Both the position numbers and the translations under genes were made by a program. This document shows positions 14,672 through 23,221 of a stretch of DNA of 64,000 bases, piece by piece (the first letter of the stretch is position 1; each line of letters begins with the position of its first letter). The notes under the pieces are model-generated. The model was not told where the DNA came from. It searched no databases and was given only the letters and a program-made list of their open reading frames with translations. The DNA comes from Porphyromonas cangingivalis (GTDB taxonomy: Bacteria > Bacteroidota > Bacteroidia > Bacteroidales > Porphyromonadaceae). The DNA lies in NCBI RefSeq assembly GCF_900638305.1, contig NZ_LR134506.1:1922001-1986000 (forward strand), read 5' to 3'.

Positions 14672-15853
14672 ATGAAAGCTATACGTATAGGGCTACTCCC
14701 TCGGATCATCATCGCCATCATCCTTGGTATCACTTTTGGGCAGTTTTTGCCCGAAGCATTGGTGCGTATCTTCGTGACCATCAACGGACTCTTTGGAGAG
14801 TTTCTCAGCTTCATCATCCCGCTGATCATCCTCGCGCTCGTGTCGGTGGCGATAGCGGAGATCGGCAACAAGGCCGGGCGTATCCTGCTGATCACCGTCG
14901 TCATCGCTTACGGGGCAACGATCGTGGCAGGCTTCTTGTCCTATGCCATGGGGATAAGTCTCTTCCCGAGCATGATAGAACAGGGCGCACTCAAGAGCAT
15001 AGACGCTTCGTCGGGGGCTCTGGCTCCTTACTTCAAGGTCTCCATCCCGCCGGCCATGGGAGTGATGACGGCACTCATCCTTGCCTTTGTCCTCGGGTTG
15101 GGGATGGCTTCGATAGGCAGTGTCTCGCTCAAGGGGGCTTGTTCGGACTTCAAGGACATCATCACGAAGACGATAGGTGCGGTGATCATCCCCTTGTTGC
15201 CCCTATACATCTTCGGTATCTTCCTCGACATGACTTATAGCGGAAAAGTGTTTGAGATCCTTTCGGTCTTCGTGAAGATCATCGGGCTCATCTTCTTGCT
15301 CCATATCGGGTTGCTCATCTTCCAATACTGTATCGCAGGGTTGGTTGTGAAGCGCAACCCCTTCCGCCTCCTGGCTACGATGATGCCGGCTTACTTCACA
15401 GCCCTTGGCACACAGTCATCTGCCGCGACCATCCCGGTCTCGCTCGAACAGTCCAAACGTAATGGCGTGGCGGATGATGTGGCGGGATTTGTCATCCCCC
15501 TCTGTGCGACGATACACCTCTCCGGAAGCACGCTGAAAATCGTGGCGTGCTCACTCGCACTCATGATGATGCTGGGGATGCCGATAGAGTTCGGGAGCTT
15601 CTCGGGCTTCATCCTCATGCTCGGTGTGACGATGGTGGCGGCTCCCGGAGTGCCCGGCGGTGCGATCATGGCGTGTCTGGGGATCTTGCAGTCGATGCTC
15701 GGCTTCGATGAGGCTGCACAAGCCCTCATGATCGCCCTTTATATAGCCATGGATAGCTTCGGTACGGCTTGTAATGTGACCGGTGACGGTGCCATTGCCC
15801 TCGTTGTCAATCGCATCATGGGGCGAGAACCGGCTTCTTCTGCCCAAAAATAA
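14672..15853 (+). CDS. Dicarboxylate/amino acid:cation symporter (DAACS family)
   Basis: A 393-residue inner-membrane transporter with eight or more hydrophobic segments. Hallmarks of the glutamate/aspartate/serine symporter family are present: the hairpin-1 Ser-rich stretch (TALGTQSSAATIPVSLEQ near residue 245), the PLCATIHLSGS stretch near 275 and a helix-8 region MDSFGTACNVTGDG near 370. The substrate cannot be chosen among dicarboxylates, glutamate and serine/threonine from motifs alone. It stands alone with its own -7 box. Confidence 0.9.
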   Translation: MKAIRIGLLPRIIIAIILGITFGQFLPEALVRIFVTINGLFGEFLSFIIPLIILALVSVAIAEIGNKAGRILLITVVIAYGATIVAGFLSYAMGISLFPSMIEQGALKSIDASSGALAPYFKVSIPPAMGVMTALILAFVLGLGMASIGSVSLKGACSDFKDIITKTIGAVIIPLLPLYIFGIFLDMTYSGKVFEILSVFVKIIGLIFLLHIGLLIFQYCIAGLVVKRNPFRLLATMMPAYFTALGTQSSAATIPVSLEQSKRNGVADDVAGFVIPLCATIHLSGSTLKIVACSLALMMMLGMPIEFGSFSGFILMLGVTMVAAPGVPGGAIMACLGILQSMLGFDEAAQALMIALYIAMDSFGTACNVTGDGAIALVVNRIMGREPASSAQK

Positions 15854-15932
15854 CACATCCTTTTTGGCCTCTTTACCAATGTATTAACACATATATTACG
15901 GAAAAACACGAAAAAACTTCTCTTGCCGATGA

Positions 15933-15940
15933 TAGGTTTG
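15933..15940 (+). promoter_or_regulatory. -7 promoter box of the ECF sigma operon
   Basis: TAGGTTTG, 30 bases before the sigma factor start. This would be a housekeeping promoter; an autoregulated ECF promoter could also exist but is not recognisable by eye. Confidence 0.4.
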
Positions 15941-15970
15941 ACTCGGCTCGTTCGTCTTTAGGGTATAACG

Positions 15971-16453
15971 ATGGAACAAAAGAGGTTTGTCATAGAAGTG
16001 GCGGGCTTGCGTCCCGACCTGCAGCGGAAGGCTCTGTCGATGTACGACGGAGACAAGGAGCGCGCCGAAGATGCGGTGAGCGAGCTCTTCCTCCGTCTGT
16101 GGCAGTCGAGGGATAAGTTGGACGAAGTGCGTTCGATGGCAGCTTACTGTCATACCCTCCTGCACCACCTCATCATCGATGACCTGAGGGCTTCACGCAC
16201 TCAGACACTCGACGAGAGGCAGGTGACGACAGCAAGCACTGAGGGCTTGGAGCGTTATGAGTTGAGCGAACTCCTCAGGCAAGCGATATCCACCCTCCCC
16301 GAGCTCCGAAGACGAGTCTACGAACTGCATGAGCTACAAGGGTATCCCAACGAAGAGATAGCCAAGCTCCTCAACATCCGGGTAGATGCCGTACACAACC
16401 ATCTCAGTCGTGCACGCCGACAGCTTCGTGAATACCTCCTTCCTCTCATCTGA
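15971..16453 (+). CDS. ECF-type RNA polymerase sigma factor
   Basis: 160 residues with sigma region 2 (AEDAVSELFLRLWQSRDKL near residue 32, then AYCHTLLHHLIIDDLRA) and region 4 (LPELRRRVYELHELQGYPNEEIAKLLNIRVDAVHNHLSRARRQLREYL, about 107-156), the classic helix-turn-helix of extracytoplasmic-function factors. The next gene, 25 bases downstream, is a one-pass membrane protein that fits an anti-sigma role. The operon ends in an outer-membrane protein, so envelope control is likely, though the signal is unknown. Confidence 0.93.
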   Translation: MEQKRFVIEVAGLRPDLQRKALSMYDGDKERAEDAVSELFLRLWQSRDKLDEVRSMAAYCHTLLHHLIIDDLRASRTQTLDERQVTTASTEGLERYELSELLRQAISTLPELRRRVYELHELQGYPNEEIAKLLNIRVDAVHNHLSRARRQLREYLLPLI

Positions 16454-16478
16454 CACAACAACGACAGACACCGAAAAA

Positions 16479-16919
16479 ATGAAAGAGAATACGACATACA
16501 CCACTTTACTCGAAAAGTACCTCGACGGTACGACGACGACCCAAGAGGAGGAGCTCCTCCTACGCGAACTGGAGTCTCGTCCTGCCGACGGTCTCTCCTC
16601 CTCCGAGCGAGCTATACTCGTCATGCTGGGCGGAGCGGCGACAGCGAGGGCTTCTTTTGCTTCGGAGGCGATGACCTCGACACCGAAGTTGCATCCGTCT
16701 CGCACCAAGGTGTGGTGGCTTACGATAGGATCGGTCGCAGCGGCCGCCATGCTGACCCTGCTCGTCAAGCCATGGACCGGTGACAGTGTGTCTCTGCCTG
16801 CCTCAGAGTTCGGGTATCAGGCCGGGAAGCAGATAGAGTCCGAGGACGAAGCCATCCTCCTTGCCGAAGAACTCCTTGCCGGGGTAGTCTACGATCCCAT
16901 TGAGGAGATAGAGTGGTAA
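16479..16919 (+). CDS. Single-pass membrane protein, likely anti-sigma factor
   Basis: 146 residues from the Met at 16479; a longer frame reaches back into the sigma gene but the shorter start gives a typical acidic cytoplasmic N-terminus (TTLLEKYLDGTTTTQEEELLLREL), a membrane helix at about 89-107 (WWLTIGSVAAAAMLTLLV) and a short periplasmic tail. The LL.KYL.G.TT..EE motif is common in Bacteroidota proteins paired with ECF sigma factors. No zinc-binding HxxxCxxC is present. The role comes from position and shape, not from a proven family match. Confidence 0.65.
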   Translation: MKENTTYTTLLEKYLDGTTTTQEEELLLRELESRPADGLSSSERAILVMLGGAATARASFASEAMTSTPKLHPSRTKVWWLTIGSVAAAAMLTLLVKPWTGDSVSLPASEFGYQAGKQIESEDEAILLAEELLAGVVYDPIEEIEW

Positions 16920-16987
16920 AAACGCCCTTTTGTATAGGACGGTGTCGGTATAATATGTTTTACAAACCAACTTCTTATTCTGAGAAT

Positions 16988-17530
16988 ATGACACAACGAC
17001 GACTTCGATCACTTATCAGAGTGCCCATGCTCGTGATCCTAATGGCACTGCTCGCACTCCCGGCTCTTGCGGCCCCTTCGGGGGTGACACCCGATGACTT
17101 CGCCATAGGCAAGCTGTTCAAGAAGTATGCTCGCCACCGCAAGGTCACCTTCGTCAACCTCAAAGGCAATGCCCTCAAGGACAAAGCCATCTACGGCATA
17201 GACAGCCTTACGCATGTGGCGATCCTTCAGATCAGCGAGCCTACCAAGGAGTTTGTCCAAGACATGGAGAAGACGATAGAGACCGACAAATCCATCGCCG
17301 ATGACATACAAGAGGTCTTTGCCCAAGGCTATCTCATCTCCGCAGCTTACCGCCTGCATCAGGAAGATGGAGAGTCCGTGTACCTTGTCTATCGCTATGT
17401 CTTCGACGACAACCACATCATCGTCTCTTACCTTCAGGGGAATGTCAGCAGCAAGGCCATCGCAAAGCTGGTCAATCGCAAGTCTTCCGACAGACGAAAG
17501 GTCACGAGACTACCCAAGCGCAAACATTAA
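16988..17530 (+). CDS. Exported protein of the ECF sigma operon (possibly DUF4252/DUF6108-like)
   Basis: 180 residues from the Met at 16988, chosen because MTQRRLRSLIRVPMLVILMALLALPALAA is a signal peptide. The mature part has FKKYARHRKVTFVNLKGNALKD and a later acidic helix, then a strand-rich C-terminus (YLVYRYVFDDNHIIVSYL). The size, the fold pattern and the place in an ECF operon resemble DUF4252- or DUF6108-type proteins of Bacteroidota, but I am not sure of the family. Function unknown. Confidence 0.7.
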   Translation: MTQRRLRSLIRVPMLVILMALLALPALAAPSGVTPDDFAIGKLFKKYARHRKVTFVNLKGNALKDKAIYGIDSLTHVAILQISEPTKEFVQDMEKTIETDKSIADDIQEVFAQGYLISAAYRLHQEDGESVYLVYRYVFDDNHIIVSYLQGNVSSKAIAKLVNRKSSDRRKVTRLPKRKH

Positions 17531-17573
17531 ACACATAATAAAAAAATAAACCCTAAACACTACCTAAATCATT

Positions 17574-18479
17574 ATGAAACGACTTGTTACCATAGCTTTG
17601 GCCTCTGCGGCCTGCCTGTTCAGTACGACAGCACTCTTTGCACACAATGAAAACACCATGGCTCAGGATACGACGATAAGGGTAAAGGATAAGCTCATCA
17701 CGATGCATGAGAGGGGCAACCGCTTCAATGTCTCTGTCAGACGGATCAATGCCAATGGCGATACCATCAAGGCTCGCCAGGTGTTCAGAGGGGCTTACGA
17801 CCTCAATCGCAGTGAAGAGCAGAGCTTCCTCAACGAAAGGATCCGCATCCCGTTCTTCAGCAGGAGCGAAGGTGGTCATAGGAAAAACAACCGCTACAAG
17901 AGGGATGTCGAAGCCCTTGGTTTTGGCTACGGCAAATACAACTTTCACGGCGACCTCGATCGTCTCAACTCCTCCGGTAGTTATAGATTCACCTTGGGAC
18001 TACTCTCTTGGAGGCTGAGCAAAAGGAGCCATTCGTTCCGTCTCGGGACTTCCTTTGACTTCAACAAGATACACTTCTATGACGACTTCACGCTCCGTCG
18101 CGATGCCGATGGGATCACCAAAGAGGTCGCACCCGAAGTCGGTCGGGAGTTTGGCAAGAACCGACTCAGTGCCACCTACTTCAATATCTATGGGCGTTTC
18201 ACATGGAGACCCATACCACAGGCACGCTCATTCTTCCTCTATGGCTATGCTGCAGGCAAGATCCGTACCGCTTCCAGCTACAAGGCTTGGGATCGCAAGG
18301 ATGGACGCACCAACTTCGACGGAGATCGCAACCTCAGCAATTTTATCCCCGAGATCGGAGGTGGGATCGGTTACGGCTCATTCGGAGTGCAGGTGTTGCA
18401 CACCCCACAGAGCCTCTTTCTCTCTGGCAAAGGTCCTGACCTACGCCTCACCACCATCGGTGTGACCTTCGGCTTCTGA
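17574..18479 (+). CDS. Outer-membrane beta-barrel protein of the ECF sigma operon
   Basis: 301 residues with a signal peptide (cleavage near LFA-HN, residue 23). From about residue 110 the sequence is a run of alternating amphipathic strands (YRFTLGLLSW, SFRLGTSFDF, RLSATYFNIYGRFTW, FFLYGYAAGKI, GIGYGSFGVQVL) and it ends in GVTFGF, the terminal Phe signal of outer-membrane barrels. It follows the exported protein by 43 bases and closes the operon. A likely target or output of the sigma/anti-sigma pair; substrate unknown. Confidence 0.75.
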   Translation: MKRLVTIALASAACLFSTTALFAHNENTMAQDTTIRVKDKLITMHERGNRFNVSVRRINANGDTIKARQVFRGAYDLNRSEEQSFLNERIRIPFFSRSEGGHRKNNRYKRDVEALGFGYGKYNFHGDLDRLNSSGSYRFTLGLLSWRLSKRSHSFRLGTSFDFNKIHFYDDFTLRRDADGITKEVAPEVGREFGKNRLSATYFNIYGRFTWRPIPQARSFFLYGYAAGKIRTASSYKAWDRKDGRTNFDGDRNLSNFIPEIGGGIGYGSFGVQVLHTPQSLFLSGKGPDLRLTTIGVTFGF

Positions 18480-18518
18480 TGTCTGAGTGGCAATAAAAAA
18501 AACGGACTTTATACACCC

Positions 18519-18556
18519 AAGGGGCAGGATCGGACACGGTTTCGATCCTGCCCCTT
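18519..18556 (+). terminator. Terminator of the ECF sigma operon
   Basis: Perfect 14-bp stem AAGGGGCAGGATCG (18519-18532) and CGATCCTGCCCCTT (18543-18556), followed by CTTCTTCGTC. The U-tract is interrupted but the stem is strong. Confidence 0.7.
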
Positions 18557-18683
18557 CTTCTTCGTCCCAAGGACAAGGTGCCTTGCCCCCTCATTTTGCT
18601 TTCAGAATTTCCACAATCCGAGGGGTTTCACTATTTTCGTGCCAAGAAACAGACTCATCTCTCCTAAAAATAACAACAACACT

Positions 18684-19610
18684 ATGCCTTATCCCATAGA
18701 AGAGAAGCTTGTCATCGCCGTCTCATCGAGTGCACTGTTCAATATGTTGGACTCCGATGCCATCTTCACCACACACGGCGAAGAAGAGTACCGCAAGTAT
18801 CAGACAAAGCACATCGACACCCCTTTTGAGAAGGGGGTGGCCTTTCCCTTTGTTCAGCGACTCCTGAGCCTCAACGACTCCTTCCCCGAACTTCTGCCGG
18901 TGGAGGTCGTCCTCTTCTCCAAAAACAGTCCCGAGACAGGGCTGAGGGCATTCCGCTCCATCGAGCACTACGGGCTCAACATCTCCAGAGCCTGCTTCTC
19001 CTCCGGCAAGAGCAACTATCAGTACCTCCCGGCGTTCAACTCCGCCCTCTTCCTCTCTGCCAATAGAGGGGATGTCGAGGAGGCCATCCGTATGGGCTGT
19101 GCCGCAGGGGTCGTCCTTGCCAAGGAGATCATCGACGAAGAGGACGACAACGAGCTCCGCATCGCTTTCGACTTCGACGGTGTCATCGCCGACGACTCCG
19201 CAGAGAAGGTCTACAAGAGCGACGGCATCTCGAGCTATATGGATCACGAGAAATCTTTTGCCAACTTACCTCTCGCCCTCGGCCCGATCGGGATCTTGCT
19301 CAAGCGGATCTCGGTCTTCCAAAAGCTTGAGCGTGATAAGTACGAGGGAGACAACACCTACCGGCGTATCCTCAAGACGTCCATCGTCACGGCACGCAAC
19401 GCACCGGCGCACGAGCGAGTGGTGACCACCCTCAGGGAGCTGGATGTCGAAGTGGACGAAGTCTTCTTCCTCGGCGGTATCGAGAAGTCTCGCATCCTCA
19501 ATGTGCTCAAGCCCCACATCTTCTTCGACGACCAAAGGGTGCACCTTGACGCTCTCGGTCACATCCCTGCCGTCCACATCCCCTTCGGTGTCGCCAACGG
19601 AGACAGCTAA
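18684..19610 (+). CDS. Cytosolic 5'-nucleotidase family protein
   Basis: 308 residues from the Met at 18684 (a frame open to 18639 adds 15 residues without support). It matches the bacterial family related to cytosolic 5'-nucleotidase I: LVIAVSSSALFN at the N-terminus, LFSKNSPETGLRAFRSIEHYGLNI near 90, and the IAFDFDGVIADD nucleophile motif near 170, where the first Asp would be phosphorylated; IFFDDQ near 285 supplies the late acidic pair. It should dephosphorylate nucleoside monophosphates in the cytosol. It is monocistronic, ending before a palindromic minisatellite. Confidence 0.85.
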   Translation: MPYPIEEKLVIAVSSSALFNMLDSDAIFTTHGEEEYRKYQTKHIDTPFEKGVAFPFVQRLLSLNDSFPELLPVEVVLFSKNSPETGLRAFRSIEHYGLNISRACFSSGKSNYQYLPAFNSALFLSANRGDVEEAIRMGCAAGVVLAKEIIDEEDDNELRIAFDFDGVIADDSAEKVYKSDGISSYMDHEKSFANLPLALGPIGILLKRISVFQKLERDKYEGDNTYRRILKTSIVTARNAPAHERVVTTLRELDVEVDEVFFLGGIEKSRILNVLKPHIFFDDQRVHLDALGHIPAVHIPFGVANGDS

Positions 19611-19645
19611 CCCCTCTCCGAAAGAAGTCGTAGGAAGCGACAAAA

Positions 19646-19709
19646 AAAGTCGTTAAAGGCGATGTATCGCCTTTAACGACTTTCGTTATTAAGTCTAACG
19701 ACTTTTTTT
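19646..19709. repeat. Minisatellite copy 4, also a bidirectional terminator
   Basis: Perfect 18-bp inverted arms at 19646-19663 and 19666-19683 (AAAGTCGTTAAAGGCGAT and its complement), then another inverted half-unit AGTCTAACG at 19692-19700 followed by ACTTTTTTT. A-tract on the left and T-tract on the right fit a terminator for both the converging 5'-nucleotidase and the gene at 19720-20427. Confidence 0.85.
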
Positions 19710-19719
19710 CACCCCTTTT

Positions 19720-20427
19720 TCAGTCAAGTCCTTTGAACTCGTTTCGGAAGGACTTCTCCTTGCAGCGAGAGTATAGCGGACTGCTTGTGACGATGAAGTA
19801 TGTGCCGTTGCTATTTTCGTCGGGCTTGAACGTCTTCACGACAGAGATGGGCACCTGTTTGTCGTCACGGCCGGAGGTCACGATGTACATACGTACGACC
19901 GTTGTTTGGTATGCGTTGGACTCCTCATAGCCACGACCTTGGTCGGAGAAGACCTCTATCGTGTAGGGTTTGGTGGGGTTGTATCCGTTTTCGGGTGTTG
20001 CTCCTTTGAGGAAAGAAGCCATCTGATAAGGGCGTGCGGAATTGCCTTCACGGAAGATGCTTGTGAGCTGACGGATGGGCGAGCTGTCCTTGCCCGAGTG
20101 GTTGGATACGTTGTTGAGGGCAATGCACTTCAACCCAAGGTCTCTGTCTCGTCTGAACATCTCATATGCCATGACCTGAAGGGCGACAGCACCGTGGGGC
20201 TCCGTACCTATCTGTGTACGCACTTGTTCGAACTCCTTCATCGTCGCAGGAAAGCGGTTGAAGGTCACAGTGGCTTTCTGTCCGGCGATACAGCGTTGGT
20301 GGTCGATACTGCCCGACATTTTTACCTCGATGGGAGGGCGGCTCTGCTTGGAGGTGCAGCTCGCAAATACTTTGGTGTTGGATAGGCCTAAAAATACACA
20401 CAAGGTGACAAATAGTGCTCTCTTCAT
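19720..20427 (-). CDS. Exported protein, possibly DUF6935 family
   Basis: 235 residues with a signal peptide; the leader ends KVFAS-CTS, so it could be a lipoprotein or be cleaved after KVFA. The mature part has EPHGAVALQVMAYEMFRRDRDLGLKCIAL near residue 75, ATPENGYNPTKPYTIEV near 145, and RMYIVTSGRDD, a combination I associate with a family of Bacteroidota and Firmicutes proteins (DUF6935) of unknown function. It is monocistronic. Family name held at low confidence; the gene itself is well supported. Confidence 0.7.
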   Translation of the reverse strand: MKRALFVTLCVFLGLSNTKVFASCTSKQSRPPIEVKMSGSIDHQRCIAGQKATVTFNRFPATMKEFEQVRTQIGTEPHGAVALQVMAYEMFRRDRDLGLKCIALNNVSNHSGKDSSPIRQLTSIFREGNSARPYQMASFLKGATPENGYNPTKPYTIEVFSDQGRGYEESNAYQTTVVRMYIVTSGRDDKQVPISVVKTFKPDENSNGTYFIVTSSPLYSRCKEKSFRNEFKGLD

Positions 20428-20763
20428 AGTCTTGAGATTTTCTAAATGTGATCAAATACCGATCCTGCGCCCGGCTTGGACATCCTCTGCCCGGCAGGTG
20501 AGCGTGGATGCGGTGGTACAACTACTCGGCGAAGTGTCTACCTGTGTGAGATATGGCGATGAGATGTCCCCCTCGACCCTGCGGTCTGTGTTGTCTGTCA
20601 ACCTCCCCCGATCTTCTCACGTTTGTCGTCGGTGGTACGACAGTCCCACGACGAGAGATAGATCTTCGTCGCTAATTTAGTGAAAAAAGAAATAAACCAA
20701 GCGGTGGTGGTTGTCAAATCTCCGGAGATGAGGGGTTTAAGGATGAAGCAAGATGCTGTCGGA
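20428..20763. other. Intergenic region with no gene seen
   Basis: 336 bases between the exported protein start and the fcl stop. No promoter box of the TANNTTTG type, repeat or family-bearing frame was recognised. Confidence 0.4.
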
Positions 20764-21834
20764 TCAGTTCTCCAAGTACCAGCGATAGAGGCGTGAGATG
20801 CCCTCCTCGAGTTCGACCGAGTGGAGCCAACCCAGATTGTGGAGCTTGGAGACATCGGTGAGCTTGCGCATCGTGCCGTCGGGCTTCGAGGTGTCGAAGT
20901 GTATCTCTCCTTCGTATCCTACCGTGCGACGGATCGTCTCCGAGAGCGTTTTGATGGATATCTCTTTGCCCGTACCGATATTGAGGTGGCAGTTGCGTAT
21001 CTCCTTCGGGTCGGTGTACGTGTCCTTGAAGTCCACATGCTCCATGACAAATACCGATGCGTCTGCCATGTCTTCGCTCCAAAGAAACTCTCTCAGGGGA
21101 GCCCCCGATCCCCACAGATTGACTCTTTCGGCCGTGATGCCGTACTTCTCCAAGAGGGTGGTGATGGCTTCGTCCGAGGCTTGACCGTCGATGCCCTCCA
21201 CCGGTCGACGTGTGAGGTCTCTGCGGATGGCATCCATGTCTGAGTGTGAGAGACAGTGAGCGAGGTGTATCTTGCGGATCATCGCAGGCAAGACATGGCT
21301 TCGCTCAAGGTCGAAGTTGTCGTTAGGACCGTAGAGGTTGGTCGGCATGACTGCGATGAAGTTCGTGCCATACTGTATGTTGAAGCTCTCGCAGAGCTTG
21401 AGCCCTGCGATCTTTGCTATGGCATAGGGTTCGTTGGTGTATTCGAGGGGGGCGGTGAGGAGCTCGGTCTCCGCTATCGGCTGAGATGCTTCCCGAGGAT
21501 AGATACAGGTGCTGCCCAAGAAGAGTAGCTTCTTCACCCCATGACGGAAGCTCTCGCCGATCACATTCTGTTGGATCTGAATGTTGTTGAAGATGAAGTC
21601 CGCACGGTAGACATTGTTGGCCATGATGCCACCCACATGAGCGGCGGCGAGGATGACGTATTCGGGACGTTCATGGTCGAAGAAGTCACGTACTGCAGCA
21701 GGATCCATGAGGTCCAATTCGGCATGGGTGCGACCGATCAGGTGGGTGTAGCCTTTTGATTGGAGGTTGTGCCATATCGCCGAGCCCACGAGTCCACGAT
21801 GACCGGCGACATATATCTTTGAGTCCTTGTCCAT
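20764..21834 (-). CDS. fcl: GDP-L-fucose synthase
   Basis: A 356-residue extended short-chain dehydrogenase. GHRGLVGSAI near residue 11 binds NADP, STCIYP near 107 and YAIAK near 136 form the Ser-Tyr-Lys catalytic set, and VMPTNLYGPNDNFD follows. It performs the epimerisation and reduction that make GDP-L-fucose from the product of Gmd. It follows gmd by 6 bases, the expected pathway order. The length is slightly above the E. coli enzyme because of an insertion around residues 190-215, also common in Bacteroidota forms. Confidence 0.95.
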   Translation of the reverse strand: MDKDSKIYVAGHRGLVGSAIWHNLQSKGYTHLIGRTHAELDLMDPAAVRDFFDHERPEYVILAAAHVGGIMANNVYRADFIFNNIQIQQNVIGESFRHGVKKLLFLGSTCIYPREASQPIAETELLTAPLEYTNEPYAIAKIAGLKLCESFNIQYGTNFIAVMPTNLYGPNDNFDLERSHVLPAMIRKIHLAHCLSHSDMDAIRRDLTRRPVEGIDGQASDEAITTLLEKYGITAERVNLWGSGAPLREFLWSEDMADASVFVMEHVDFKDTYTDPKEIRNCHLNIGTGKEISIKTLSETIRRTVGYEGEIHFDTSKPDGTMRKLTDVSKLHNLGWLHSVELEEGISRLYRWYLEN

Positions 21835-21840
21835 AAGTCC

Positions 21841-22914
21841 TTAGAGTCTGTGTACGCTGTGCCCCTTGATATACTCGATATCGCTGTCGACCATGAGTCG
21901 GACAAGGGTGTCGAAAGAAGTCTTTGAGGGATCCCAGTCCAAGAGTTTTTTTGCCTTTGAGGGGTCGCCCAGCAGAGTCTCCACCTCGCTTGGTCTGAAG
22001 TACTTCGAATCTACCTCTATAAGTACACGACCGGTGGCGGTGTCTATACCCTTCTCATCCACTCCTGTGCCTTCCCAGCGCAAGGTGATGCCCACGCAAG
22101 CAAAGGCTTTGTCGCAAAACTCACGTACCGAGTGCTGTTCGCCGGTGGCGATGACGAAGTCTTCCGGCTCATCGTGCTGAAGCATGAGCCACATACACTC
22201 GACATAGTCTCGTGCATACCCCCAGTCACGGAGGGCGTTGAGGTTGCCGAGATAGAGTTTGTCCTGAAGCCCGGCGGCTATACGAGCTACGGCAAGGGTG
22301 ATCTTTCGGGTGACGAAGGTCTCCCCACGACGCTCGCTCTCGTGGTTGAAGAGGATGCCATTGACGGCAAACATCCCATAGCTCTCTCTATAATTCTTTG
22401 TGATCCAGAAGGCGTACTGCTTCGCCACGGCATAAGGCGAGCAAGGATAAAATGGGGTGGTCTCGCTCTGCGGGACTTCCTGCACCTTGCCATAAAGCTC
22501 CGATGTCGAGGCTTGATAGATCCTCGTCTCTCGCTCAAGTCCGAGGATCCTCACCGCCTCAAGCAACCTAAGCGTGCCGACAGCATCCGTTTCGGCAGTA
22601 TACTCCGGTACTTCGAAACTGACTTTGACATGGCTCTGCGCTGCGAGGTTGTAGATCTCGTGGGGGCGGATGTGCTGAATGATGCGGATGAGGGACGAAC
22701 TGTCCGTCATGTCTCCGTAGTGGAGGTTGATGAGCTTCTTCCGCTTCATGTCCCTGACCCACTCGTCGAGGTAAAGGTGCTCGATGCGCCCGGTGTTGAA
22801 TGAGGAGGAGCGACGGATGATGCCGTGTACCTCATAGCCTTTTTCGAGGAGAAACTCCGCCAAGAAGGACCCATCCTGTCCCGTGATACCCGTGATTAGT
22901 GCCTTTTTCTGCAT
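21841..22914 (-). CDS. gmd: GDP-mannose 4,6-dehydratase
   Basis: A 357-residue enzyme with the NADP-binding [23 protein letters not shown] at residues 8-30, [11 protein letters not shown], the [11 protein letters not shown] block, and YAVAK (Tyr-Lys pair) near 160. It converts GDP-D-mannose to the 4-keto-6-deoxy intermediate, first step to GDP-L-fucose. It heads a two-gene operon with fcl and has a -7 box at 22946-22953. The product probably feeds capsule, O-antigen or general protein O-glycosylation. Confidence 0.96.
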   Translation of the reverse strand: MQKKALITGITGQDGSFLAEFLLEKGYEVHGIIRRSSSFNTGRIEHLYLDEWVRDMKRKKLINLHYGDMTDSSSLIRIIQHIRPHEIYNLAAQSHVKVSFEVPEYTAETDAVGTLRLLEAVRILGLERETRIYQASTSELYGKVQEVPQSETTPFYPCSPYAVAKQYAFWITKNYRESYGMFAVNGILFNHESERRGETFVTRKITLAVARIAAGLQDKLYLGNLNALRDWGYARDYVECMWLMLQHDEPEDFVIATGEQHSVREFCDKAFACVGITLRWEGTGVDEKGIDTATGRVLIEVDSKYFRPSEVETLLGDPSKAKKLLDWDPSKTSFDTLVRLMVDSDIEYIKGHSVHRL

Positions 22915-22945
22915 AAAAAACGTAGCTACAAATTTCTTACTGACA

Positions 22946-22953
22946 CAAATGTA
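22946..22953 (-). promoter_or_regulatory. -7 promoter box of gmd-fcl
   Basis: TACATTTG on the minus strand, 31 bases before the gmd start. No clear -33 element. Confidence 0.5.
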
Positions 22954-23161
22954 CGTTTTTATCGCGAGATACTCTGCCCTGACTCTATCCGAAGCTCCCT
23001 GAACGGAGTCTCGGAAAAATGTTCATGAATGGCAAAAATTGAGTTGTGGGACTTTCGTCATCAAGTTATATATCCTTTTCGATTGCTTGTGGTGTCTCTG
23101 CTTTCTGTCGGGTGGGGTGTTTTTGTGAAGTCTTACACCTTAAATATATAAATCTTTTACC

Positions 23162-23169
23162 TATCTTTG
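23162..23169 (+). promoter_or_regulatory. -7 promoter box of pnp
   Basis: TATCTTTG, 52 bases before the start codon. An exact match to the preferred -7 sequence; -33 not evident. Confidence 0.55.
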
Positions 23170-23221
23170 CACGGATATATATACAGATGAGAAAATTATA
23201 TCGGATAAACAATTTATTTTT

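Larger units (their letters stand above)
22915..23221. other. Divergent intergenic region between gmd and pnp
   Basis: 307 bases with the two outward promoters and, at 23048-23070, a degenerate minisatellite unit (its minus strand reads ACTTGATGACGAAAGTCC). No gene seen. Confidence 0.55.
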
